Shown: positions 17,924-26,845 of the stretch, one piece after another
Numbering within the stretch: position 1 is the first letter of the stretch
Layout of the letters: every line of letters starts with the position of its first letter
DNA from: Actinomycetes bacterium
GTDB taxonomy: Bacteria > Actinomycetota > Acidimicrobiia > Acidimicrobiales > Ilumatobacteraceae
Length of the DNA: 64,000 nucleotides
Direction: 5' to 3'
NCBI GenBank assembly: GCA_014190235.1
Contig: BJGC01000002.1
Location: 62,001 to 126,000, forward strand
Translations under genes and position numbers: made by a program
Notes under the pieces: model-generated
Database searches by the model: none
The model's input: the letters and a program-made list of their open reading frames with translations, nothing else
Told to the model about the DNA's origin: nothing

Positions 17924-18080
17924 GATCCTTCCTTCACTGACGATTACAAATTTCTCGCATCAGGAAAGATCGACAGCCCGTTGTTGCGCCGAAACGCAAC
18001 CACATCCCCATCGTGAAATGGGCTGGCACCGTACGGCTTGCACCCCGGTTGCCGGACCTGTTGGCCTCTCTTAATGCGAC
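17924..18080 (-). promoter_or_regulatory. S-box-clan SAM riboswitch with SD-sequestering helix
   Basis: Reading leftward from 18080: TCGCAT (P1 5' strand, 18079-18074) pairs with ATGCGA (17960-17955); GAGAGG, GGCAACC and GGTGCCA, the conserved SAM-I/SAM-IV core strings, follow in order; two local hairpins lie at 18006-18022 (CCCAT/ATGGG) and 17983-18000 (GTTGCG/CGCAAC); CAGCCC (18025-18020) can pair with GGGCTG (17979-17974). The usual SAM-I string GATGAAACCC is missing, so the SAM-I/IV-variant class is the better guess. GATCTTTCCT (17971-17962) is complementary to AGGAAGGATC (17933-17924), the metX ribosome-binding site, with one G-U pair. The control is therefore probably translational. Confidence 0.8.
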
Positions 18081-18089
18081 TCCCCTACT

Positions 18090-18956
18090 TTAGCGGTAGT
18101 CGGCTTCATTGGCGAGGTGTTTATCAAGTCCAACGACCGCAGTGAACTCATCAAAGGGTGTCAGCCGATCTAGATGATCCCGCATGGTCCCGTTCGAGGC
18201 CAAAATTTGCATACTTTCAGAGATGGCCTTAGTCATTGAGAAGAGGCTCGTCAAAGGTGACACGATGAGGTGAAATCCGAGGGATGACAGTTCTGTGGGT
18301 GTCAGCAACGGAGTTTTGCCGGTCTCCACCATGTTGGCAACCAATGTGATACCTGGCAGCGCTGCTGCAATAGTTTCTAACTCCTCGATTGACTGAGGGG
18401 CTTCAACAAATACAGCATCAACACCTGTGTCGCGGGCCATCTTTGCTCGCTCTATTGCTTCAGACAGACCTTCTACTCCGCGCGCATCAGTGCGTGCAGT
18501 GATGTGCAGCGCATCTCGATGATCAACTGCCGCGCGTAATTTTGCCAGCCAATCCTGACGAGGCACGACCTGTTTGCCGTCCATGTGTCCGCACTTTTTT
18601 GGCCACACCTGATCTTCTAAAAACATTCCGGCAGCACCCGCTTGCTCCCAGAGATCTACCGTGCGGATTACGTTGCTCGGGTTTCCGTACCCAGTGTCTG
18701 CGTCAACAACGACATTGATGTCTGGAACTGCAGCGCACACTCTGCGCGCGACTTCAGCCATCTCTGCTTGTGTCACTAATCCGATATCTGGTTCACCAAG
18801 TAATGTTGCCGATACACAAAACCCGGACATGAACACTGTGGTGAACCCCGCATCTCGAGTCAGAAGTGCTGACAACGGATCCCATACACCTGGCATCAAC
18901 ACTGTCTCGCCCTGACTTAAGCGATGATGCAGATTGTGGGCGCGATCAGAACTCAT
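18090..18956 (-). CDS. Isocitrate lyase / PEP mutase superfamily enzyme, 288 aa
   Basis: A TIM-barrel lyase: GVWDPLSALLTRDAGF, VVVDADTGYGNPSNV (metal-binding Asp pair), MFLEDQVWPKKCGHMDGK (the K-x-CGH motif of this superfamily), ITARTDARG and FVEAPQSIEEL. Members include methylisocitrate lyase, PEP mutase and oxaloacetate hydrolases, so the reaction is not fixed. Its ATG overlaps the stop of an acyl-CoA synthetase (ATGA), which suggests a carboxylic-acid or 2-methylcitrate-type breakdown route. Its stop lies 10 nt before the metX riboswitch. Confidence 0.85.
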   Translation of the reverse strand: MSSDRAHNLHHRLSQGETVLMPGVWDPLSALLTRDAGFTTVFMSGFCVSATLLGEPDIGLVTQAEMAEVARRVCAAVPDINVVVDADTGYGNPSNVIRTVDLWEQAGAAGMFLEDQVWPKKCGHMDGKQVVPRQDWLAKLRAAVDHRDALHITARTDARGVEGLSEAIERAKMARDTGVDAVFVEAPQSIEELETIAAALPGITLVANMVETGKTPLLTPTELSSLGFHLIVSPLTSLFSMTKAISESMQILASNGTMRDHLDRLTPFDEFTAVVGLDKHLANEADYR

Positions 18957-20575
18957 GACGCACCAACAGTTTCGGCTGCTACTTCTTTGAGGCGTTTGTA
19001 GTCAACTTTGCCGTTTGCTGCTCGACCGATTGTGGGCACCACAACCATATTTCGAGGCGCCTTATAGGCCGCCAGTGTCTTTTTTACATGGGCATTGAGA
19101 TCTTCGAACGTCACTGATTGCTGCAGTTCAAACTCAACGACTCCGCAAATAGTTTCTCCGAAGCGTTTATCCGCTATGCCAACAGCCACTGCATCCCGGA
19201 TGGCGGGATGCGTTTTCATTGCTTCTTCTACTTCTTCAGGGAAAACTTTTTCTCCGCCGGTGTTAATGCAGACAGACCCACGTCCCAACAAGTGCACCGA
19301 GCCATCAGCGTTGACTTCTGCCCAGTCTCCCGGAACGCTCCAACGACGACCTTCAAAGATGCGAAATGTCTGAGCGCTTTTTGTTTCGTCTTTGTAGTAC
19401 CCGAGAGGTATTGCACCGCCAACAGCAACCACTCCTGTTTGACCGCTTCCGGGCTGCACTCGTTGCCCATCTTCGGTAAAAACAACACAGTTGGGACCGA
19501 GGTTGAACTGGGCTGTTTTTTGCGCAGCGCCTTTGACGCTCATTGACCCCCCAAGACCGACTGCTTCTGATGAGCCAAGGCTGTCAAACATAATCGCGGT
19601 TGGCATGTGCACAAGCAATGCTTCTTTGTTGTCGTGTTGCCACATCACTCCAGATGACGCCATCATCACGACGCTGCTGAGGTTGTATTTTCCTGGATGC
19701 GCATCCAGTTCTTCAAGCATCGGACCAGCAAACGCTTGACCAACGATCACCACAATGTTTGCAGCGCTGTCTTGCACTGTCTGCCACAACACAGGCACAT
19801 CAAAACTGCGATTCGGCAATGTCACCAAACAGCCTCCGCCCGCAAGAGTGTTCAACGCCATAAATTGACCGGTTCCGTGCATGAGGGGGCACGCAACAAG
19901 AGTTCGCAGGCCGGCGACTTCAGGGTTCAGCCTGTCAAGAAGTTCATCAAGGGTTTCGACAGGGGGGATTCCGGCTGGAGCATTGCCGCCTGACCCTAAA
20001 ACATTGTATAAATCGTCTTGTCGCCACATCACACCTTTTGGCATGCCTGTCGTTCCGCCCGTATAGAGCAGCAAAAGATTGTCACCAGATAATGGCGTCA
20101 CGGGCTCAACATCTGGAACCACTTGTGATGCAACATCGGCATAGTTCGTTGCCCACGAGGGAACGCTTGTCACTGAATCAGCAACCATGTACCACTTTTT
20201 TACTTTTGGAAGTCGATCGCGAATGCCATCAATCATCTCGGCAAATACTCCATGAAAAACAACTGCCTCAGCATCGGCATTGTCAAACAAATAGATTATT
20301 TCTTCGGCACCGTATCGATAATTGGTATTGATTGGAACACATCCGGCCAAGAAAGCGCCAAACACTGTCTCAAGATATTCGGGTGAGTTATACAAGTAAC
20401 ACGACACCTTGGATTGATGGCCAAGGCCAGCGGCCAACATGTCTGCGGCTAAAGCATTGGCACGTTGGTGAAACGTGCCCCAGTCCTGGGATTTTCCGCC
20501 GTGTATCTGGGCAGGTCGATGAGGTGCCTTCTTGGCATTCGCCTTGAAAATTAACCCAAAGTTCCAGTCGGTCAT
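18953..20575 (-). CDS. Acyl-CoA synthetase (AMP-forming), 540 aa
   Basis: The adenylate-forming fold is clear: P-loop-like LLLYTGGTTGMPKGVMW, the A5 region FDSLGSSEAVG, the A7 aspartate WSVPGDWAEVNADG, the hinge LLGRGSVCINTGGEKVFP and the A10 lysine block NGKVDYKRLK. It activates a carboxylic acid to an acyl-CoA; the chain type is unknown. It is first gene of a two-gene leftward operon with the superfamily lyase. Confidence 0.92.
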   Translation of the reverse strand: MTDWNFGLIFKANAKKAPHRPAQIHGGKSQDWGTFHQRANALAADMLAAGLGHQSKVSCYLYNSPEYLETVFGAFLAGCVPINTNYRYGAEEIIYLFDNADAEAVVFHGVFAEMIDGIRDRLPKVKKWYMVADSVTSVPSWATNYADVASQVVPDVEPVTPLSGDNLLLLYTGGTTGMPKGVMWRQDDLYNVLGSGGNAPAGIPPVETLDELLDRLNPEVAGLRTLVACPLMHGTGQFMALNTLAGGGCLVTLPNRSFDVPVLWQTVQDSAANIVVIVGQAFAGPMLEELDAHPGKYNLSSVVMMASSGVMWQHDNKEALLVHMPTAIMFDSLGSSEAVGLGGSMSVKGAAQKTAQFNLGPNCVVFTEDGQRVQPGSGQTGVVAVGGAIPLGYYKDETKSAQTFRIFEGRRWSVPGDWAEVNADGSVHLLGRGSVCINTGGEKVFPEEVEEAMKTHPAIRDAVAVGIADKRFGETICGVVEFELQQSVTFEDLNAHVKKTLAAYKAPRNMVVVPTIGRAANGKVDYKRLKEVAAETVGAS

Positions 20576-20691
20576 TGTGTCCCCTTTTTACAATTAACTC
20601 TGCATCACAACCGTAGCAAGGGATAACCAGATTTACCTGTCCAGATAAGCCGCCAAGGTGGGTCGACGCATTGCAGCCGATACCGTGTTGG

Positions 20692-20724
20692 CAACCTCAG
20701 CGGGCGGAGTTGAGGTTGGCCCGC
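20692..20724 (+). promoter_or_regulatory. Switch-like leader before the SET gene: two exclusive hairpins
   Basis: CAACCTCA (20692-20699) pairs perfectly with TGAGGTTG (20711-20718). GCGGGC (20700-20705) pairs perfectly with GCCCGC (20719-20724). The two helices interleave and cannot both form comfortably because the linkers are 0 nt. The likely ribosome-binding GAGG (20712-20715) is buried in the first hairpin and lies in the loop of the second, directly in front of the ATG at 20726. This gives a closed and an open state for translation. Found by eye only. Confidence 0.4.
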
Positions 20725-20725
20725 C

Positions 20726-21478
20726 ATGGCGTATCTGTGTCATCTACTCACTCCTCGTGCTGAAGCACGGCTGCTTGACGGCAACCAACTCGGTATCTTT
20801 GCTATTTCTCCCATCAGCGTCGGAACTGTTATCGCTGTATGTGGCTCAATGATCCACTCATCTGACGTTCTTGATCACATGCCCCAAGAACACATGCGGA
20901 CTGCTCTTCAGATTGAGGACAATCTTTTTGTCCAAACAATTGCTGACTCAGTTGATGCTTGCTTCGTCAATCACTCGTGTCATCCAAATAGCGGTTTTTT
21001 AAACGCAGTACAGATTGTTGCAATGCAAGATATCCCTGCTGGTCAAAAGATCACATACGACGATGCCATGACCAACGGAACTTCTCGTCGACGATTTGTC
21101 TGTGACTGCAATTCAATTGATTGCCGAGGCGAAATCACTGGCGACGATTGGCGCCAAAAGAACCTGCAAGAGCGGTATCGAGGTTATTTTTCCCCATATC
21201 TCTCGCGGCGCATAGCGGCGAGTGGTCTTGCTCGAAAACTTAAAAAGAAAGACGTTGAAAAACTTCTACTGGACTACGACAAGAACCCTATCTCGAGCAT
21301 CACAAACGTTTTACAAGTTGTATTAGGCAAGCCTTTTTGCCAGTGGCCTGACTTAATAGCAGCGCTACCCATTGATGCAGATCGTCAACGACTACTTTTG
21401 ATCAAAGATTCTCGACATCTTGACCACCTCGTGCAAGAACTCAATGAACTACGAGGGGCAAACTTTTTACCAAAGTAA
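20726..21478 (+). CDS. SET-domain protein lysine methyltransferase with post-SET motif, 250 aa
   Basis: The SET fold starts at GNQLGIFAISPISVGTVI and shows the SAM-binding/knot motif NHSCHPN (82-88) and the catalytic tyrosine in KITYDD (Tyr111). A post-SET zinc motif CDCNSIDC (Cys126, 128, 133; C-x-C-x4-C) follows and would combine with Cys85. Residues 150-250 form an extra domain rich in lysine and leucine that I do not recognise. Such proteins methylate lysines in eukaryotes; bacterial members are sparse, with mostly unknown targets. The ATG is the first after an in-frame TGA. It is divergent from the acyl-CoA synthetase and ends 2 nt before a convergent DCC gene. Confidence 0.9.
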   Translation: MAYLCHLLTPRAEARLLDGNQLGIFAISPISVGTVIAVCGSMIHSSDVLDHMPQEHMRTALQIEDNLFVQTIADSVDACFVNHSCHPNSGFLNAVQIVAMQDIPAGQKITYDDAMTNGTSRRRFVCDCNSIDCRGEITGDDWRQKNLQERYRGYFSPYLSRRIAASGLARKLKKKDVEKLLLDYDKNPISSITNVLQVVLGKPFCQWPDLIAALPIDADRQRLLLIKDSRHLDHLVQELNELRGANFLPK

Positions 21479-21480
21479 AG

Positions 21481-21843
21481 TTATTCAGGAAGTGGATCTC
21501 CGCGAAACCGATATCGATTATTCGCAACCCATCTATAACTGCGCTGCGCGATTGCGCGAATACCCGGCACAAACATGATTCGCCCTGCAAGGCTCCACGG
21601 TAAACCTGCAACAATTAATACTCTGGCCGCGGCATCTGAACCCGACGCCACGACTCCGTCTGGCCCAACCCACTGCACCGCCGTCGTGCACTGCTCTGGA
21701 GTCAGCCCAACCGCTTGAAGATCTGTTTCTTGCCAGGCAACTGATTCTGGATGGTGCTTGAAACGATTCATGTAACGGATCCACCGCCGACAGAATCCGC
21801 ACTGTCCATCAAAAATTAAGAGGCCTCGCGAATTTTTGTTCAT
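21481..21843 (-). CDS. DCC-family (DUF393) thiol-disulfide oxidoreductase-like protein, 120 aa
   Basis: The N-terminal LLIFDGQCGFCRRWIRYM carries the D-G-x-C-x-x-C motif that defines the DCC family, a thioredoxin-like fold with unknown partners. A late segment, SLAGRIMFVPGIRAIAQRSYRWVANNRYRF, is typical of the family. It is the third gene of a run coupled by ATGA overlaps with the alpha-mannosidase and a kinase-like protein. Confidence 0.88.
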   Translation of the reverse strand: MNKNSRGLLIFDGQCGFCRRWIRYMNRFKHHPESVAWQETDLQAVGLTPEQCTTAVQWVGPDGVVASGSDAAARVLIVAGLPWSLAGRIMFVPGIRAIAQRSYRWVANNRYRFRGDPLPE

Positions 21844-24800
21844 CGCTTAAATCGTAGAGTGCGAATCTCAAATGGTCGCATTGTGAGCATCATTGAACCG
21901 TTGAGAAGCGAGATCGCTTCTAATTGATCCTCTAAAATATTTGAGGCGTGTACCGTCGTGGCGTCAGACCAAACACCTGAGTTCTGCGTCATACGTAACT
22001 CTCCAGATACTCGATCGCCAGACGATTCCCAAAGCCTGACAACGATGTCACCAGAGCCATCCTGGGCGTGTTTGATTGCCTCTATAACAACTCCGTTGAG
22101 ATCGTGTGTCAGACAAGCGCTGATATGGGCTTCTCCCTGCAGGGTGTAGACAGGATCAGTCAGTCGATGTGCTTGAGCCTCTAGTCCCGCAGAAAATGCT
22201 TCACCTGCATTGATCCAAATGCTCCAGTGAAGAGTCTGTTCTCCTCGATCAGCGACAGGGTCCGGAAATCGTGGCGACCGCAATAGCGACATGGCAAGCG
22301 ATGTCCCACGAACATCAAAGCCATGCGGACCAGCGCTCATGAGTGCTGCACCAAAACTTGGTTCGCCCACATGTACATAGCGATGTGCACATACCTCAAA
22401 TTTTGCCGCGTCCCATGATGTATTGGCGTGTCGCGGACGTTCGATGTGGCCAAACTGAGTTCCGCAGGTCGCTACACCAGCGTGAATATCAAGAGGCACG
22501 TGCACCTGGAGACGTGTCTCGTCATGGTTCCAGAGAACATGCAACTCATTATTCACGGTCGACTCGCCAGCGCACACCCAGATGTCGTGTGAAAAATGAG
22601 ACGGACCTACGGCATTAGTTCGACGCAATGTCGCAACCAATGGCCCTTCATCAATCAGCTCAACAGACCAATCCTCAATGATGTCTCCGGTTCCGCGTGT
22701 ATCGGGCTCATCGATATCCCACGCGTCGTATTCGCCAGGTTGATCAGATCGCAATACAAGAGAATTCATTTCAGTCCCTCGGGCGACCACCTCACGATGC
22801 GTTGACTCCTCGATCAAGGAGTCAATATTGCCGTCTGGCGTAATGTGTGCGGCGATTCGACCATTGGCCACCAGTGTTCCTGTGTCGTCTTGTGTTGCTG
22901 TGACTGCATTCTCTGGTGGTGCTGCCACGCCCTTATCAATGTGAACCGAAACGACACTCAGTGCCGGCACGCTACACATGAATGCAATTCGTCCTGACGA
23001 CAAGCGTTGCACAGTTGATACTTGTTCGTCCTGATAAACGACGAGATCATCTGTCGTGCTCAGTCCTGCAAGACCAGCGGGCAGATCAGATACAACGACC
23101 CCGCAGTGATCAAACGATGATGCATTGACGACTGACAGTGAAAATATTTCGTTCTTTGTCTTGAGTGCTGATGCTGAAATCAGTCGTGCTCCAGAGATAA
23201 CTCCACTCAAAATACGCTCAGCATCTTGATGTACCCACGTAATTGAAGAACCAGGCAAGATGTCATGAAACTGTTGTGTCAAAAGATTTTGCCAATGCTC
23301 CGTGAGGTCGGTGCCCGAGTCACCTGCCGAGACGCTCCAGATCTCCGCCTCACGTAGAGCCCTTTCGGCGTCTTGGCTTGCCTGTTTTGTTTTCACCTGA
23401 GACGTTAAGGTGCCGCGATGTTTTTCGAGATACATCTCCCCCACCCATGTGGGAGCAATGTCTCCAGACGCTTCATGTACTTCTGCAAAAAAATCAGATG
23501 GCGATCCAAAACGCACTCGTGGAACTCCGCTGACATCAGCAAGGAGTTGAGTGCGTTGCACCATTTCATCCGTTGGACCACCACCACCATCGCCGTGACC
23601 AAAACACGACAACGATGTCTCAGATATCGCGTGATCAAGATAGTTTCTGGCAGCGAATCGCAACTGCGACGGAGAATTGATTGCGTTGTATGTGTCGATT
23701 GGGCTGAAATGAGTGAGCACTTTTGAGCCATCAAGACCTTCCCACCAGAACAAGTGATGCGGAAAAACATTGGTCTCATTCCATGACATTTTTTGAGTGA
23801 AAAAATATGAACATGCCGACTGGGACACAATTTGTGGCAACGCTGCGGGATAACCAAAATCATCCGGCAGAAATGCCACATCAGAACGCATACCGAACCA
23901 CTGCTCAAAAAATCTCTGACCATGCAAGAACTGGCGACACAAACTTTCTCCTCCGCTTAAATTGAGATCTGCCTCCACCCACATCCCGCCAACTGGACTC
24001 CACTGCCCATCCGTAACAAGGCGCTGAATTTGACGAAACATCTCGGGATGATCGAGTCGTACCCACTCATAGTGCTGAGCCTGAGAGGCACTAAAGACAT
24101 GATCTGGATGCCGTCGTGCCATCCCAACCGCATTCACAAAGGTTCGCGCAGCCTTGCGTCGTGTCTCTCGCAATGGCCACAACCAAGCAGTGTCAAGATG
24201 GGCGTGTCCTGTGGCCACAATCTGGTGAGCCACGTCACCATTTTGCAAACACAACAGGGTCTCAAGTATTTCAGTTGCCCCTTGTGCGTGTGGGGCGATG
24301 TGTGCAATGTCGATGCTTGCGATCGCATCTTCTAGAACACGAACACTTGTCGCACACATCGGATCTGTAGTTGCTAGGTCGGATGTCAGATCCAAAACAG
24401 TTTCAAATACGAGAGCGAATTTTTCCATCGAGATGAGGCGACGCTCAATTTGTGCAACACTCAAACGGTAAAGAGGTGCTATTGGTGACGTGGCCGGATC
24501 TGCATACGGAGTAATCACGGGGCCGCTTACTTCTTTGCCATGCGAGATGTTTGACACCATTGGAGTTGTCGCTACTTCTAAAAATAATTCAATATCCTCG
24601 CCTGAAGTCACTATTTCAAGCACGTACCGCCTGCGATCGGGCTGAATCGCTTGTACTGCGTGACCGTCGCGATACAGCATTGCCTCAACCTGAAAGCCGT
24701 CATAGTTGCCGATAAAACCCAAGTCAAGGTGCACCGCGATCGTGGTCGTTGCGACATCAATATCCCAATTTTTTGGAATATGTCCCCGCAAGACGAACCA

Positions 24801-25007
24801 CCGTGTGTGCCACGCTGGAGCAATCGCTGAACCGAGCACAAAAGGTTCATAAACAAATCGCTTTGCCTCAGCAAAAGTGACAGGCTCAAAATGTGGAGCC
24901 GCCGCCGATACTTCAAGATCGGCAACATTGGCAATAACCTGCGGACGGATTCGCTCGTTCAAAATTCGTCGGCAACGCACCAAGGCCGGACTGGACTTCT
25001 TACTCAT
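21840..25007 (-). CDS. GH38 alpha-mannosidase, 1055 aa
   Basis: The GH38 catalytic domain has the zinc site TGHAHLDTAWLWPL (His268, Asp272), SASQAQHYEW, GGMWVEADLNLSGGESL and the nucleophile loop FLPDDFGYPAALPQ (Asp382). A long beta-rich C-terminal part and an N-terminal 250-residue domain are as in bacterial family members of about 1000 residues. There is no signal peptide, so it should act in the cytoplasm on mannosylated oligosaccharides. It is coupled by ATGA to the kinase-like gene upstream and to DCC downstream. Confidence 0.95.
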   Translation of the reverse strand: MSKKSSPALVRCRRILNERIRPQVIANVADLEVSAAAPHFEPVTFAEAKRFVYEPFVLGSAIAPAWHTRWFVLRGHIPKNWDIDVATTTIAVHLDLGFIGNYDGFQVEAMLYRDGHAVQAIQPDRRRYVLEIVTSGEDIELFLEVATTPMVSNISHGKEVSGPVITPYADPATSPIAPLYRLSVAQIERRLISMEKFALVFETVLDLTSDLATTDPMCATSVRVLEDAIASIDIAHIAPHAQGATEILETLLCLQNGDVAHQIVATGHAHLDTAWLWPLRETRRKAARTFVNAVGMARRHPDHVFSASQAQHYEWVRLDHPEMFRQIQRLVTDGQWSPVGGMWVEADLNLSGGESLCRQFLHGQRFFEQWFGMRSDVAFLPDDFGYPAALPQIVSQSACSYFFTQKMSWNETNVFPHHLFWWEGLDGSKVLTHFSPIDTYNAINSPSQLRFAARNYLDHAISETSLSCFGHGDGGGGPTDEMVQRTQLLADVSGVPRVRFGSPSDFFAEVHEASGDIAPTWVGEMYLEKHRGTLTSQVKTKQASQDAERALREAEIWSVSAGDSGTDLTEHWQNLLTQQFHDILPGSSITWVHQDAERILSGVISGARLISASALKTKNEIFSLSVVNASSFDHCGVVVSDLPAGLAGLSTTDDLVVYQDEQVSTVQRLSSGRIAFMCSVPALSVVSVHIDKGVAAPPENAVTATQDDTGTLVANGRIAAHITPDGNIDSLIEESTHREVVARGTEMNSLVLRSDQPGEYDAWDIDEPDTRGTGDIIEDWSVELIDEGPLVATLRRTNAVGPSHFSHDIWVCAGESTVNNELHVLWNHDETRLQVHVPLDIHAGVATCGTQFGHIERPRHANTSWDAAKFEVCAHRYVHVGEPSFGAALMSAGPHGFDVRGTSLAMSLLRSPRFPDPVADRGEQTLHWSIWINAGEAFSAGLEAQAHRLTDPVYTLQGEAHISACLTHDLNGVVIEAIKHAQDGSGDIVVRLWESSGDRVSGELRMTQNSGVWSDATTVHASNILEDQLEAISLLNGSMMLTMRPFEIRTLRFKR

Positions 25008-26095
25008 GAGATCAACGACAATGTTTCGCTGTCTAGGGCGTGTTGAATGTGGCGAGTCGCCATGGCAGTGAACATCTGATCTCCGCGATCAGTGCGTTGT
25101 ACGATCTGAGAAGCCACCACGCTCATCAATACGCCGGCCGCTGCTTCTCGTCGATACAACTGATGCACCCAGTCTGCATCAACAACTACACCTTGTGATT
25201 GCAATCCGGCAATGTAGCGATCCACGAGTTGTTGCTCATGTGCCCGTCGATCTTGCAGCACAAGACCTGCTCCAATGAAATATGCAAGATCTGCGATGCC
25301 GTTACCGTGCCCAGGAGTTTGCCAATCAACAACAACGCATTTCGCTCCACCTTGGGCAGATGCAAAAAGCATGTTGTCTAAACGAAAATCACCATGAACT
25401 ACCGTAAATGGTTCTTCTCTTTCGCAGACATATTGCGTTAAAACTTTTTCGAGTTGATGAACGAAATCGACACCAGACTCACCACACGTTGCCGTAATTG
25501 CATCGCCAAAAGTATCTAAAAATGCACTCTTGACCCCGCTATACATCATCTGCAATATCGACGCATCTTCCGCAGTTGCACGTCGTTGCAAAAAATCAAC
25601 TTCCCAAAGCGCTGGGTCGTTCCATCGTGGTGCATGAAGTGCCACCAACTCATCAATAGCAGCCTCTGCATGACCAAGTTTGCATCCGGTGATTTGATTT
25701 CCCTGTTCGGCTGGAGACATGTCTTCAAGCACGATCACAAAATCTCCGGCGGTTTCGTGCCAATCTGCATAAAAACAGCGCGGTGTTCGAATATCCACTG
25801 TTGCTGCTAGGTTGTTATAAAATTTAACCTCGCGCTCATAGTTGCGTAGCGTGATTCCGGTGAAGCGACTTGTCGGATCGTTGGATGCCAACTTAACGAC
25901 AACTGATGATGGCACGTCTGCTGAGTCTGAACTCAATGGCACGCGTATGTTCATCCCTACGAGTCCATCGCCGATGGCTGCAGCAGTTCCGGCTTTGACT
26001 GATAGCCCAAAGATGGTTGACCACCATTCGTCTGTCAGATTTTCTTGGGTGTAGTTCTCAATTGCCACACCTTGACGGTAGTCCGATGCCCTCAC
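25004..26095 (-). CDS. Phosphotransferase of the CHK/APH kinase-like family, 363 aa
   Basis: The kinase-like fold shows VVKLASNDP (ATP-binding Lys), FVIVLEDMSPAEQGN (hinge), VVHGDFRLDNMLFA (catalytic Asp and Asn) and VVDWQTPGHGNGIADLAYFI (metal-binding Asp and CHK signature). Such proteins phosphorylate small hydroxylated compounds. The GTG at 26095 has an AAAGG site 7 nt upstream. Linkage to an alpha-mannosidase suggests a sugar or glycoside acceptor; that is inference. Confidence 0.85.
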   Translation of the reverse strand: MRASDYRQGVAIENYTQENLTDEWWSTIFGLSVKAGTAAAIGDGLVGMNIRVPLSSDSADVPSSVVVKLASNDPTSRFTGITLRNYEREVKFYNNLAATVDIRTPRCFYADWHETAGDFVIVLEDMSPAEQGNQITGCKLGHAEAAIDELVALHAPRWNDPALWEVDFLQRRATAEDASILQMMYSGVKSAFLDTFGDAITATCGESGVDFVHQLEKVLTQYVCEREEPFTVVHGDFRLDNMLFASAQGGAKCVVVDWQTPGHGNGIADLAYFIGAGLVLQDRRAHEQQLVDRYIAGLQSQGVVVDADWVHQLYRREAAAGVLMSVVASQIVQRTDRGDQMFTAMATRHIQHALDSETLSLIS

Positions 26096-26116
26096 CGCAC
26101 TACCTTTGGATTGACC

Positions 26117-26845
26117 ATGTATCGCTTTCTTCTTCGTCCACGTTGGCTACTGCTTCATCTTGTTGTCTGCAGCAGCCTTGTTTTGATGATAAATCTGGCG
26201 TTTTGGCAGCTTCATCGACTTGAGCAACGTCAGGCCTTCAACTCACTGGTGCGCTCAAATAGTTCGGCACCCGTTGCTCCGATGGAGTCCGTCTTGACTT
26301 CTGCAACAGACCCCGAATCGGTCGAATGGCGACCTGTGATTGTGACGGGTTCATACGTCACAAAGGACGCCATCACCATCGTCAATAAGTCCCAAAATGG
26401 CACTGCTGGTGTCAACTCCGTCGTGCCGTTGCGCACGACAACTGGAATCACTGTATTAATCAACAGAGGGTTCATCCCACTTGCTCAATCGGTGCCGACT
26501 CCATCTACCCAAGTTGTAAGCGTCACAGGTTTTTTGCGGAGATCTCAGACGCGATCATTTGGCGGTGCAATTGATTCGTCAACTGGCGCTGTTTTGGAGT
26601 GGCAACGCATCGATATTCCGCGCATTGATGCACAAATTGATGGCGACATTGCATCAATGTATATTCAACGACTTGATTCAACACCTGCCGAAGGCGACTG
26701 GCCCGCTCGAGTAATCAACCCGACACTTGACAATGGGCCACATCTCTCTTACGCGGGCCAGTGGTTCTTTTTTAGTGCATGTGTTATTGGTGGATGGATA
26801 TTTGTTGTTCGACGAAAAATCAAGGCCGAGCGCTCTCCGAAATAA
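26117..26845 (+). CDS. SURF1-family cytochrome oxidase assembly protein, 242 aa
   Basis: Two terminal membrane helices (WLLLHLVVCSSLVLMINLAFW at the start, FFFSACVIGGWIFVV near the end) bracket the SURF1 soluble domain, which has WQLHRLEQRQAFN, EWRPVIVTGSYV, VLINRGFIP and HLSYAGQWFFFS. SURF1 inserts heme into cytochrome c oxidase subunit I. The ATG at 26117 directly begins the first helix; the upstream TTG at 26045 would read through the divergent kinase start. The 3' end overlaps a convergent gene by 26 nt. Confidence 0.9.
   Translation: MYRFLLRPRWLLLHLVVCSSLVLMINLAFWQLHRLEQRQAFNSLVRSNSSAPVAPMESVLTSATDPESVEWRPVIVTGSYVTKDAITIVNKSQNGTAGVNSVVPLRTTTGITVLINRGFIPLAQSVPTPSTQVVSVTGFLRRSQTRSFGGAIDSSTGAVLEWQRIDIPRIDAQIDGDIASMYIQRLDSTPAEGDWPARVINPTLDNGPHLSYAGQWFFFSACVIGGWIFVVRRKIKAERSPK

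Noticed and set aside
20692-20724. H-type pseudoknot before the SET gene
   Set aside because: The two helices interleave, but the linkers crossing the grooves are 0 nt, so alternative hairpins are more likely than a knot.
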